This document shows, piece by piece, positions 18,540 through 26,916 of a stretch of DNA of 64,000 nt. The stretch is from Algivirga pacifica (GTDB lineage Bacteria; Bacteroidota; Bacteroidia; Cytophagales; Flammeovirgaceae), in the NCBI RefSeq assembly GCF_039543525.1, contig NZ_BAABJX010000017.1, positions 145,883 through 209,882 of the forward strand, in the 5' to 3' direction. The notes below the pieces were generated by a model that was not told the DNA's origin, ran no database searches, and saw only the letters and a program-made list of their open reading frames with translations. The stretch's first letter is position 1; each line of letters begins with the position of its first letter. The translations under genes were made by a program, and so were the position numbers.

Positions 18540-19540
18540 CAAAAATTGATCACTCGCTCCACCAACCAAAAGGATGCCATAATGCCAATCCCATAGGCAG
18601 GAACCTTTTGTAGATAAACGGGCCAGTGCTTGTAAAGAAGCAGTAACTTGATCCCTGCCAGCACCACAATGACAAATGCGATTTGTCCCAGTTCTACACC
18701 TATATTAAAAAAGGCTAGTGCTAAAGGAATCGCTGATTGAGGTACTCCCACTTCCGATAGTGCCCCCGCAAATCCAAATCCATGCAATAGTCCAAAAGAA
18801 AAAGCAACGAGCCATGGCTTTCGGCTACTGAGGGTTGATTTTCCTTCCTTATTTTTTAGAATTTCTACGGCCAGAAAAACAATACTTAATGCAATTGTAG
18901 CTTCTACCGGAGGTCCTGGAATACTCACCCATCCCAAGGTGGCTAGACTTAGCGTGATGCTATGGGCAATCGTAAAGGCTGTAATGGTTTTTAGAATTTT
19001 ACTGAATCCTTTCGTAATAATCATTAAAGCCAAGACAAATAAGAGATGGTCAATGCCCTCCCAAATATGTTCTATACCAAGTATACTGTAGTTGTAAATC
19101 ACCTCCTTACTATTTGGAGAGGAGGGTAATAGGGCACTTGTTTGCTTGGGATTAAGTAGGAGTGTTATGTTTTCCCCATTGAGAAAAGTAGCATTGACAA
19201 GCACATCGACCATGGTTTTGTCCAACTGATCAATATGTAGTGTGGTGCCCATTAAAGGAGTGCTTCCTTTCAGTTCATAGGTATAGAGTAAAGCACCTTC
19301 AATAGCCTGAGGCACAGCAGAGGCTTGCAGTTGAAAAGAAGGTGCAAAAACAGGTTGTAAACGAAGCACCATATCTCCTTTTCGGGGGACTTTCCACATC
19401 ACTTTATAGGTACTATCATTACTTTGAGTGATATGCAAATAGGCAGGGCGAAGTTCATGGGCATCGCTTAGAGATATAGAAGTAATCAGTAAAAGGATTA
19501 TCAATGAGAAAAGGTGAAGAAGGGGGGAGGTCTGTTTCAT
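18536..19540 (-). CDS. HupE/UreJ-like membrane protein
   Basis: 334 residues. A signal peptide ends near LSDA, then an exported beta-rich domain runs from about 28 to 150. Five to six membrane helices carry the HupE/UreJ_2 motifs: GIEHIWEGIDHLLFVLAL, FTIAHSITLSLA, GLLHGFGFA and FNIGVELGQ. The His/Asp/Glu-rich motifs lie in membrane helices and suggest metal handling, as proposed for HupE nickel permeases. However, this long form with an extracytoplasmic domain has no known substrate. Directly upstream on the same strand are a PpiC-like foldase and a DUF3604 protein, a gene trio I recognise from other marine bacteria. Assignment to the family is firm, the metal role is inferred. Confidence 0.85.
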   Translation of the reverse strand: MKQTSPLLHLFSLIILLLITSISLSDAHELRPAYLHITQSNDSTYKVMWKVPRKGDMVLRLQPVFAPSFQLQASAVPQAIEGALLYTYELKGSTPLMGTTLHIDQLDKTMVDVLVNATFLNGENITLLLNPKQTSALLPSSPNSKEVIYNYSILGIEHIWEGIDHLLFVLALMIITKGFSKILKTITAFTIAHSITLSLATLGWVSIPGPPVEATIALSIVFLAVEILKNKEGKSTLSSRKPWLVAFSFGLLHGFGFAGALSEVGVPQSAIPLALAFFNIGVELGQIAFVIVVLAGIKLLLLYKHWPVYLQKVPAYGIGIMASFWLVERVINFW

Positions 19541-19586
19541 ATTGTGTTTATCGGTTATTGCTTAACGGTTACCGTTTAAATAATTT

Positions 19587-19684
19587 GCTCACTGCTCACT
19601 GCTCACTGCTCACTGCTCACTGCTCACTGCTCACTGCTCACTGCTCACTGCTCACTGCTCACTGCTCACTGCTCACTGCTCACT
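19587..19684 (+). repeat. Fourteen tandem copies of the heptamer GCTCACT
   Basis: Exactly 14 uninterrupted copies of a 7-bp unit. The array overlaps the last codons and stop of the minus-strand PpiC-like gene. Read on the minus strand every frame meets TGA within seven codons; read on the plus strand it stays open. The same heptamer recurs at the end of the window (63944 onward). Confidence 0.98.
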
Positions 19685-20520
19685 GCTGAGTAAAGTTCCG
19701 TTTCTATTTTTATCTTATAATTATTTTTCATTTGCTCATACATCGCTTCACGGTTTTGTTGAGCCCGATTATACTCATAGTCTCTTTGCAAGACTTTTTT
19801 GACTTGCTCAAAGGGAAGGTCTTTTGGAGGCGTTTTTTGGGTAAGATAGAGGATATGTGTTCCATAGGCAGATTGTACTGGTCCATACCACTGTTCCGTA
19901 GGCAGTTTTGAAAGTGCTTGATGAAGCGATCCTCCGAAAGTATTCTCGACCTGTTGTTTATTTTGTTCTTGAATAAAGAAAGGAAGCGCACGCAGACTGC
20001 CATAGGCATGCAGAACTTCAGGAGAAGCATCTGGCATATTACGCAATAGGCGTTTTGCTTCTCGCATAGGCTCTTTGTACCGATCTTCGGAGAAAACCAC
20101 TTGATAAAAGCTATAGGTTTCAGGACTTTGATAGCTGCTTTGGTTTGAGGTATAATACCCTTTCAAGGTTTCATCCGTTACTGGATCGGATAAAGTAGTA
20201 AGGTCATCAGATAGGAATTCCATTTTTTGAGCCAATCGGCTTTTGATCATCTCATCATTATGGTCCAGGTTCATCCGCAAAGCTTCCCTGTAAAGGATTT
20301 CCTGTCGAATATATTTTTGAACGATGCCATTGAGTTCTTCTTGAGTAGGAGGACGTTGCCATTTGAGTTGCCACAAAGAAATCAGATGGTTGAGGTGATT
20401 GTCGTCAATCACGATTTGCTTCTCTTCAGTATGCGTTTCTTGTGTTCTATCATAAACGAAAAATAATACTGCCCCTATAAGTAAGAAGTGGAATAGGGGT
20501 TCTTTCATCAGTTTTATCAT
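19666..20520 (-). CDS. Parvulin/PpiC-like peptidyl-prolyl isomerase, membrane anchored
   Basis: 284 residues. One N-terminal membrane anchor (about 8-24), then a SurA/PrsA-like helical domain (IVQKYIRQEILYREALRMNLD, MIKSRLAQKMEFL), then a parvulin-like segment (YSFYQVVFSE to YGPVQSAYGTHILYLTQ) and a C-terminal helix. It is likely a periplasmic chaperone for its neighbours. The final residues (SAVSSEQ) and the TGA stop are encoded by the GCTCACT heptamer array, so the original C terminus has probably been replaced by repeat expansion. It sits between the DUF3604 and HupE-like genes on the same strand; starting at the second Met (residue 5) is also possible. Confidence 0.8.
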   Translation of the reverse strand: MIKLMKEPLFHFLLIGAVLFFVYDRTQETHTEEKQIVIDDNHLNHLISLWQLKWQRPPTQEELNGIVQKYIRQEILYREALRMNLDHNDEMIKSRLAQKMEFLSDDLTTLSDPVTDETLKGYYTSNQSSYQSPETYSFYQVVFSEDRYKEPMREAKRLLRNMPDASPEVLHAYGSLRALPFFIQEQNKQQVENTFGGSLHQALSKLPTEQWYGPVQSAYGTHILYLTQKTPPKDLPFEQVKKVLQRDYEYNRAQQNREAMYEQMKNNYKIKIETELYSAVSSEQ

Positions 20521-20570
20521 AAGTAGAAGTCTTTGGGTTGGATGCTGCTTGCTAATTCACGATAATTTAT

Positions 20571-20745
20571 TTGTTCATATTGTTTAATTACACTTCGTGT
20601 GTTCATGTTGTTTAGTTGAGTTGAATAGAGCTCTGATAAGATCATTTTTCAACTAAACAACATGAACGAGCGAAGCTCAACTAAACAATATGAACAAAAG
20701 TGCTCAACCTATTGAAGGTGAAATTCGAGATGCCGCATAACGGAT
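20571..20745. repeat. Palindromic element with GAGC-GAA-GCTC hairpin
   Basis: TTGTTCATATTGTTTAATTA pairs in part with downstream AACAATATGAACAA. AACTAAACAACATGAAC pairs with GTTCATGTTGTTTAGTT. The core holds GAGCGAAGCTC at 20668-20678 and ends with ATTGAAGGTGAAATTC, a variant of the TCACCGAAGGTGA module. It separates the DUF3604 and PpiC-like genes of the minus-strand trio. Confidence 0.8.
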
Positions 20746-20757
20746 TCCATACCACTA

Positions 20758-22677
20758 TCAAGGGGTATACCAGATTGGGCTACTATAAGCACGTTCCTGC
20801 CCGCTAGTTTCAGCTTCTTTCGGTAAGTCTATACCATAACGAAAGGCATCATAGACAATCCATCGAGGAGTAGGAATTTCCAGCACCCTTACGTAGTAGA
20901 AAGCTTTAAGGGATGGATCAAAGTCAGGGTCTTTCCATACCGTGGCTAGTTCAGAAGCACCGATAGTGTTGGTCCAGGTGGCACTTTTGAGGTCAACGGT
21001 ATTACCTACAGCAGGAAGCTTTCCTTTTTTATCGGGTTTGCGGTCGCCAGACCATACCACATCATAGACTTTTTCCTGTGTATTTCCTTGCTTGTCTACC
21101 CACCCTTTAATGACTTGAATACGGTCCAGGTTAGCACCTATAGGGTCCTTAAGGGCATAGATCATAAAGGTCGGACTTCCTTTCTGACCCTTAGAACGTA
21201 GGTCCCCTCCCATAGGAACACCTTTTTGGTAGCCAGCAAAGGCAGGGTTACGGCTATTGATATCATTTTCGTTAAAGTCCCATCCTCCAAAGAAACGAAG
21301 GATCATTCTTGGACCTGTCGTGGCATATACCTCTTTGCGGGCAAGGGCATCCCAGATCGCTTCCCGGGTATTTTCTTTGGCCCATACGCCGGTATAGCCG
21401 GAAGATACGAGTTCATACCCCTCGTAAACCCCTATATCGGTTTTGACAAAAGGATGGTGCATACGTTTAGGAGAAGGTTCTGCACTGGTAGCCTTTCCAA
21501 AGAAGTTGTCTTCTTCTGCTGTTGATAGGGAGGTATGACTATCGGTGGAGCCCACCGATCCAAATTTATAAGGATTCACGCCAAGCTTTTTCTCCAACAG
21601 CAAACCATTCTTCAAGGCTTCTCTTGCGTATTCTCCAGCAAGCATCTCCTCTGTTTTCTTCTGGGTTAAATCCAGGTTGCCGACATCCCAGGTTTCATAA
21701 TCTGCAAACTCATCAGCAGGCGATAGAATAGGGTGGGTTTCTCCATCCCCCTTGATCTGCGTCCACTCATATAGAGGCTCCCATTTTGCTCTTAAGCGAA
21801 CATAATTTTCATCGATTTTCTTTCCGGTATATTGCTCGTCCATGGGAAACATGAGACCATTAGAAAGGTTTCCGTTATGTGCAATAGCAAAAGCAGAGCC
21901 CCCCGTTGTTTTCTCATAGTTCTCTAGCCAGGCATAAAGGTCTAAGGGATCTGTAGAACCTACAGGAGGTTGCGTGACCATAGGCATCACCTGTTTAGCA
22001 CGTTCCGCTCCATCCCGAAGCAATACGTTACGGTGAAGGTTATTTCCTTTGACCAGAGAAGTCCACTCAAAACCAATAATCGTGGTGAATTTTCCAGGGT
22101 CGTTAAATTCCTCAGCCGTTTTGATCACCCGATTCCAGACAGAGGCATAGACCTTGGAGCCAGGAGAGTATTCCTTGACTAGTCCTTCTGGTAAGGTTCC
22201 TTGGGAGAAATTAGTAATTAGGTCAATGGCGGCATCGGCGGCATTATCTCCTCCCGCTTGCAGTCCCTCATACCATTTTTTTCCTTCTGGATAGGCCAAT
22301 ACATTGGAGGCTCCTTTAGCAATATCTTCCGAAAATCCCATCATATCGGAGTGATCTGCAATCACAAGCCAATCCAAAGGTCTGGATAATCGAACGGGTT
22401 GATTGGTAGAGGCAACCACCTCTTCCCCTCTGGCAAATCGGAATGCTTCCGCTAGTCCCAAGGTATTGCCAAAGAGTCCGGCATCGGCAGATAGACGGGT
22501 ATGCAGGTGGGTGTCTCCCCAATAAACTTTGTCAGAGAAGTTACGGGAAGCATAAGGGGAGTAGGATTTTCCCGGATACATGCCGGACAAAGACTCCTTG
22601 CTCGGAGTGATTTGTGCGTTTAATGGAAGTATACACCCTAAGAGGAATATACTTAACAGCGATAAGGGTTTGTTCAT
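20758..22677 (-). CDS. DUF3604 exported protein
   Basis: 639 residues with a signal peptide (MNKPLSLLSIFLLGCILPLNA). GDTHLHTRLSADAG near residue 54, LDWLVIADHSDMMGF and GSTDSHTSL resemble the metal-binding His/Asp motifs of PHP-type metallohydrolases, which DUF3604 proteins are thought to resemble structurally. It is therefore probably a periplasmic or surface hydrolase with a metal centre, substrate unknown. It heads a minus-strand set with the PpiC-like foldase and the HupE-like permease; the grouping suggests foldase and metal supply for this enzyme. Length is normal for the family. Confidence 0.85.
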   Translation of the reverse strand: MNKPLSLLSIFLLGCILPLNAQITPSKESLSGMYPGKSYSPYASRNFSDKVYWGDTHLHTRLSADAGLFGNTLGLAEAFRFARGEEVVASTNQPVRLSRPLDWLVIADHSDMMGFSEDIAKGASNVLAYPEGKKWYEGLQAGGDNAADAAIDLITNFSQGTLPEGLVKEYSPGSKVYASVWNRVIKTAEEFNDPGKFTTIIGFEWTSLVKGNNLHRNVLLRDGAERAKQVMPMVTQPPVGSTDPLDLYAWLENYEKTTGGSAFAIAHNGNLSNGLMFPMDEQYTGKKIDENYVRLRAKWEPLYEWTQIKGDGETHPILSPADEFADYETWDVGNLDLTQKKTEEMLAGEYAREALKNGLLLEKKLGVNPYKFGSVGSTDSHTSLSTAEEDNFFGKATSAEPSPKRMHHPFVKTDIGVYEGYELVSSGYTGVWAKENTREAIWDALARKEVYATTGPRMILRFFGGWDFNENDINSRNPAFAGYQKGVPMGGDLRSKGQKGSPTFMIYALKDPIGANLDRIQVIKGWVDKQGNTQEKVYDVVWSGDRKPDKKGKLPAVGNTVDLKSATWTNTIGASELATVWKDPDFDPSLKAFYYVRVLEIPTPRWIVYDAFRYGIDLPKEAETSGQERAYSSPIWYTP

Positions 22678-22917
22678 GGTAATGGTAAGGATAATAAGCT
22701 AAACTTGGGTTTATTAGAGTAATCTCCACAATGTCATGTAATTATCCAAAAAATAATAATCAAAAAACTCGTAGAGACACCTTATCAAGGTGCCTTTATT
22801 GGATACAGGAGACTCTAGAGTAAAATCAACCATTATTTTGTGAGTGGGTATTGTCAATAATCAATATTTAATTGTCTTTAGAAAATAATAACCACCTCAT
22901 CTAAAACTATCAACATT

Positions 22918-23559
22918 ATGCGATTCATTGCTATCGTAACGCTTTTTTTACTATTCTTCTCTTCCAAGGCACTACCACTGAATGCTCAGCAGACATCAGC
23001 ATTGGATAAACGCTCCCAACCTGTATTTGGATTACTGGCAGGGAGCAGTTATTCTCATATACGATATGAAATAGATTTGAGAAACATTATGCCTTCTACA
23101 GGCTATTATGTTGGACTTTCCTTGACAACTTATCCGTTTAAAAAATTAAATAGACTTACGTTACTTGGTGAGTTAGGAGTGGTTCGAAAAGGTTATAAAC
23201 AGGAGCTAGGGCAGCGTTATGATTTTAATTTTAACTATCTGACACTACCAATATTATTGGAGTATGACTTGATAAAAAGTATATCGCTACAAGGAGGAGT
23301 AGCAGGAAATAAGTTGATTTCGACCAGTGTAGAACAGGGTACTTTAACCTATAATAATTACGACCTAGACCTTATTGGAGGAGTCAACTTTTTTAAGAAT
23401 AGGAAGATCAATGTATTTACACGAGTAGTTTATGGGGTATATTCTGTTCTTGATTACTATGAGATTGACCCTCTCGGTAACTTTACTTCCGAAATTCGTG
23501 ATATTAAACACTTTAACATTATTGCTGGCCTAAAACTCAATTTCAATGATAATCAATAG
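22918..23559 (+). CDS. Outer-membrane beta-barrel protein (PorT-like)
   Basis: 213 residues. A signal peptide ends at LNAQ. The rest alternates amphipathic strands (FGLLAGSSYSHIRY, YYVGLSLTTYPF, LTLLGELGVVRKGY, FNYLTLPILLEYDL, IAGLKLNF), the pattern of the small eight-stranded barrels common in Bacteroidota. No enzymatic motif. Its last 14 bases overlap the start of a lipoprotein gene, so the two are translationally coupled. Role unknown. Confidence 0.75.
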   Translation: MRFIAIVTLFLLFFSSKALPLNAQQTSALDKRSQPVFGLLAGSSYSHIRYEIDLRNIMPSTGYYVGLSLTTYPFKKLNRLTLLGELGVVRKGYKQELGQRYDFNFNYLTLPILLEYDLIKSISLQGGVAGNKLISTSVEQGTLTYNNYDLDLIGGVNFFKNRKINVFTRVVYGVYSVLDYYEIDPLGNFTSEIRDIKHFNIIAGLKLNFNDNQ

Positions 23560-24175
23560 ACTCTTAATCGTGTTCATGATGATTTTACTATTGGCTTGCG
23601 ATGGAACATTTGTTCCAGACCCAATAGACCCACGCTTACCTAAATATTCTGAAAGTGGAAATGAAACTGCCGGGGCGATGGTCAATGGTAAGGTGTGGGG
23701 ATCTACGGTGACCAGGTTCTTGTGGATAGAATCTTTTGAGCCAATAGTAGTAGCAGATCCTTTAAGGGATAGCCTGTTTATTGAGTTTATAGGCTATATC
23801 GAAGAAGAGCAAACAACCATTCGTTTTCACTTATCAGAACAAGGAATTACGAAGTTTGATGATCTTGAAAATCTAAAGGGACAAAAAATTACCTTAGACG
23901 GACAGGATAATACCGCTCTTATAGGAACACGTTATTATTCTCGAAATGCTACCCCAAGAGGTGTGGGGCAAATTTTCTTTAGGTTTACAGATCTAGACTC
24001 TACCCGTTTGATCTTATCTGGAACCTTCGGGTTTACCACTACCAATGCATCAGGAAGTACAACAGAGGTATCTCATGGTCGCTTTGATTATAGAATCAAC
24101 AAAGACAGACAGTTCTATCTGGATACGTCCTATGTTAATACGCCAGATTGGAACCCTGTTCGCATAGATATTTGA
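23546..24175 (+). CDS. Hypothetical lipoprotein
   Basis: 209 residues. Lipobox LLLAC gives Cys18. The mature part begins with a Pro/Asp-rich stretch (DPIDPRLPKYSESG) and then a beta-rich domain: GAMVNGKVWGSTV, FIEFIGYI, RLILSGTFGFTTTNASG. This opening resembles DUF6252-type Bacteroidota lipoproteins that begin with a 'NGKxW' motif. It overlaps the preceding barrel gene by 14 bp. A weak hairpin GAGCG..CGCTC followed by Ts at about 24200-24235 may terminate the pair. Function not recognised. Confidence 0.6.
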   Translation: MIINRLLIVFMMILLLACDGTFVPDPIDPRLPKYSESGNETAGAMVNGKVWGSTVTRFLWIESFEPIVVADPLRDSLFIEFIGYIEEEQTTIRFHLSEQGITKFDDLENLKGQKITLDGQDNTALIGTRYYSRNATPRGVGQIFFRFTDLDSTRLILSGTFGFTTTNASGSTTEVSHGRFDYRINKDRQFYLDTSYVNTPDWNPVRIDI

Positions 24176-24277
24176 ATATAGGAGGGTAGTAATACACGAG
24201 CGATCATTTCTCATTACAAAACGCTCTTTTTGACTCTTTATTAGAAAATAAGCATCAAAACCCAACCTTAATTTCTA

Positions 24278-26329
24278 ATGAAGAGCACTTTTAAAATTCT
24301 TACCTTTTTTCTATTATTTTTCTCTGTTACACAAGCTTTTGCACAAACAAAATGGTTATACGACGGTGCTTTTCGTACCAAGGAAGAACGTCTTTTGGCA
24401 ATGGGTCTTGCGGGTATTGTCAACCGGGATTCCTCCCAACTTTATCTTCAGAATGTCAACGAGACCTGGAGCTATACCCGAACGGATGAAGAGTGGGCAA
24501 AGCTATATGCGGCAGATGGTATTGAGTTTATCACAACAAATGATATTAATGCATTAGTGATTGCATTTAAGGAGCAGCTCAATGGAGTGATTACCTATGA
24601 CTCCTTGCAGGTTGCCTCTAATTTTGAGGGGCAGCAATTTCTGTGGCAAGGAGAGTTTGCAGGGATGCTTGGAGGATTGACAGACCGGCTTCCAATGACA
24701 AAGGAAAGAGCCTTAGCCCTTGATTTTATCCTGACGGATTCTGTAGAAGTAACAGACTATCGTCAGTCCCTCGCTACTATACAATTTCCTGCCCGTTTGG
24801 AACTTGAAGCACATGACTGGAACAATACCTCCCTCACGTCCATGGAGCGTTATATTTTGCTTTTGCAAGATGGTGTGAATAGTTTACTGCCACGGAGTAA
24901 TCCTAAGAAATTCTATATACGAGAGTTAACCGATTATACGGTCAAAGAGCAAATGTTTCAGGTGAATCTTGGAGGAACTTCGTCACTATACTTCGATAGC
25001 TTACCAGAAGAGAAGGCAACGATTATTGAGGATATTCTAAGGTATATGAGGCAGGAGAATAAAGGGCAGATCTTTCATATCTATGGATGGATGCGACCAG
25101 AACCTTTGATCCAGTGGTTTTCCGCTTATGGAGGGAGTTTTCATGAGACATTATTATCCAATATGTCCTGGCATACTTCTTATAAGGTAGATCAACCGCT
25201 TCCTGAACGAAAAGCCAATCAGTTCGACCGCGATTCGCTGTATCTGGAAGAGAAGCATTATGTACTGATGATTGGTTCGGAAGGAGATGCCGGAAACTGG
25301 ACCTATGGGTTGCAGGCTGGTGCATGGCTGTCACAGGAAAGAGGAAATGTACCTATTGGCTGGGGCTTCAACCTACATTTATTACAGCAAGCACCTTTTA
25401 TCGCCCACCATTACCTTTCTTCTGCTACGGAGCAAGATGGCTTTTTGGCGGTGACTACACCTCTTGGGTATACTTATCCCGATCTTTTTCCAGAAGAAGT
25501 ACTGGATAATGCCATTCTCGAAAGCAAAGCCTTGATGGATACCTTTGATATAGCACAGCTCTATGCCTATAAGCACTACAATGGCAAAGGAGTCTCTGAC
25601 TACCGCAACATTACGATTGACAATAGCTTTAACTTTAATAAACTTGGGGCTTTCAATAAGGCCATAGGTTCAGAGCTTACGTTCCTTTTTGATCCAAAGC
25701 TGCCTACCCAAACCACTACGATCAGAGAAGAACACCTACTCTTCAACCATGTGGATGATGGGACTTTCTATGGGGATATGAATAATACCTATACGGTGGC
25801 TGATGATATCATCGATAGGGTTGCTAAGAAAACGAAACCTTCGTTTACCCTAGTTGGTTATCAACGTCTCCGAAAAGATAATTACCTAAACAGAACAGCC
25901 CCTGAGAATGTGGATATCTCCCTAAAACGCCTTAAGAAAATCATCAACCTAGTAGAAGAAGATGAAGCGTATGGAAAAGAAATTATCTTTGTAACTCCTG
26001 AGAAATTTGCCAACCTTCTTCAGCAAAGCAAGGGCATTATTCCTCCCAACTATAAAGAATCTCCTGTTCCCGTCCATGTACAAACTCCTGAAGTTGCCTT
26101 TTCTGTTTATCCCAATCCAGCCAAGGAGTATATTATGGTGAAGGGCGAATTTATGGAAAAGAATGCGACCATAGAGGTGATGAATATCTATGGGAAACAA
26201 CTCTTAAAGCAGGGGCTTCAGGGAAATAAATCGTTGAGAATAAATACGTCGGATTGGCCTAAAGGAACGTACTTGCTGCGTTATCAAAACGGGCAGCGCT
26301 ATGGGGTTAAGAAAGTGATTGTTGTTTAA
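24278..26329 (+). CDS. GxGYxYP-family secreted protein with T9SS sorting domain
   Basis: 683 residues. A signal peptide ends at AFAQ. The N-terminal signature LLAMGLAGIVNRDSSQLYL and the segment TPLGYTYPDLF at about 392-402 mark the GxGYxYP family of putative glycoside hydrolases; the first Gly of the naming motif is Pro here. VDDGTFYGDMNNTY may include acidic catalytic residues. From about 607 the protein ends in a type A T9SS sorting domain (FSVYPNPAKEY, NIYGKQLLKQ, GTYLLRYQNG), so it is secreted and probably anchored to the cell surface. It is adjacent to the amino-sugar locus and may belong to it. Substrate unknown. Confidence 0.8.
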   Translation: MKSTFKILTFFLLFFSVTQAFAQTKWLYDGAFRTKEERLLAMGLAGIVNRDSSQLYLQNVNETWSYTRTDEEWAKLYAADGIEFITTNDINALVIAFKEQLNGVITYDSLQVASNFEGQQFLWQGEFAGMLGGLTDRLPMTKERALALDFILTDSVEVTDYRQSLATIQFPARLELEAHDWNNTSLTSMERYILLLQDGVNSLLPRSNPKKFYIRELTDYTVKEQMFQVNLGGTSSLYFDSLPEEKATIIEDILRYMRQENKGQIFHIYGWMRPEPLIQWFSAYGGSFHETLLSNMSWHTSYKVDQPLPERKANQFDRDSLYLEEKHYVLMIGSEGDAGNWTYGLQAGAWLSQERGNVPIGWGFNLHLLQQAPFIAHHYLSSATEQDGFLAVTTPLGYTYPDLFPEEVLDNAILESKALMDTFDIAQLYAYKHYNGKGVSDYRNITIDNSFNFNKLGAFNKAIGSELTFLFDPKLPTQTTTIREEHLLFNHVDDGTFYGDMNNTYTVADDIIDRVAKKTKPSFTLVGYQRLRKDNYLNRTAPENVDISLKRLKKIINLVEEDEAYGKEIIFVTPEKFANLLQQSKGIIPPNYKESPVPVHVQTPEVAFSVYPNPAKEYIMVKGEFMEKNATIEVMNIYGKQLLKQGLQGNKSLRINTSDWPKGTYLLRYQNGQRYGVKKVIVV

Positions 26330-26417
26330 TTATGTGGCCTATTTATAAAAATCCATACGGAGGTAATATCATTTCCTTTGCGGAGGAGCGGTGCTTTCGG
26401 ATGCTTTTAAGTAATTA

Positions 26418-26470
26418 ACGTTGAATAAATAATCGTCATAAATTCTTTTCCCAACTCCGCCTAGGACTAA
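26418..26470. repeat. Truncated copy of the TTAA-ended element
   Basis: GTTGAATAAATAATCGTCATAAATTC followed by CAACTCCGCCTAGG matches the left end of the complete element that starts at 26471, but stops after about 50 bp. It looks like a partial copy or an abortive tandem duplication. Confidence 0.7.
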
Positions 26471-26705
26471 TTAAGTTTGAATATTTAAGCGTCATAAATG
26501 TTTCCCTCAACTCCGCCTAGGGCTAAAGCCCCAGGCTCTTTTAGAATTGCCACGTTGTGGCGATCTATAACCAACGTATATTATTTGTTAGACAGAAAAA
26601 CAGTAGTATAGATCACCGCATAGCGGTATTTCAAACAGAGACTGGGGTTTCAACCCTAGGCGGGGATGGAGATAACTATTGTGTCGGTTATTTATTCAAC
26701 CTTAA
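26471..26705. repeat. TTAA-ended modular palindrome (copy 1)
   Basis: About 235 bp beginning TTAAGTTTGAATA and ending TTATTCAACCTTAA. It contains GGGC-TAAA-GCCC, GCCAC-GTT-GTGGC and ACCGC-ATA-GCGGT hairpins, and is itself an imperfect large palindrome. A full second copy lies in opposite orientation at 54563-54810, with compensated changes in its stems. Together with the neighbouring repeats it accounts for most of the 587-bp gap; no gene is seen. Confidence 0.9.
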
Positions 26706-26778
26706 TCAACCCGTCACTATACGAAACACAACGATTTTTCATTCAATTTATCACCAACCTTATTTTTCCACTTATACC

Positions 26779-26845
26779 ATCCGAGCGTGGACGCTCGGCG
26801 AAAGCGCTTTTAGGTCTTAGGCAGGAGCCTAAGACCAGTGCAACT
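26779..26845. repeat. Mini-hairpin cluster
   Basis: GAGCG-TGGA-CGCTC, GCG-AAA-GCGC-like and GGTCTTAGGC-AGGA-GCCTAAGACC lie in a row. The loops are the reverse complements of the TCCA/TCCT loops seen at 4240-4440. The remaining bases up to 26916 are A-rich and unremarkable. Confidence 0.8.
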
Positions 26846-26916
26846 TGTTTATCCAAAATCACCCTCAACGCTTCAAGCAGCACATCATTGAAAATTGATA
26901 ATAAAAAAAATGAAAA

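Noticed and set aside
19504..19689. A plus-strand frame encoding repeated LLTAHCS units
   Set aside because: It is a product of the GCTCACT heptamer array, which has no stop on this strand; it overlaps two real minus-strand genes' flanks and has no start context or homology.
22770..22800. Hairpin CACCTT-ATC-AAGGTG as a terminator
   Set aside because: It lies between two divergent gene starts, so nothing needs terminating there, and the T-tract is weak.
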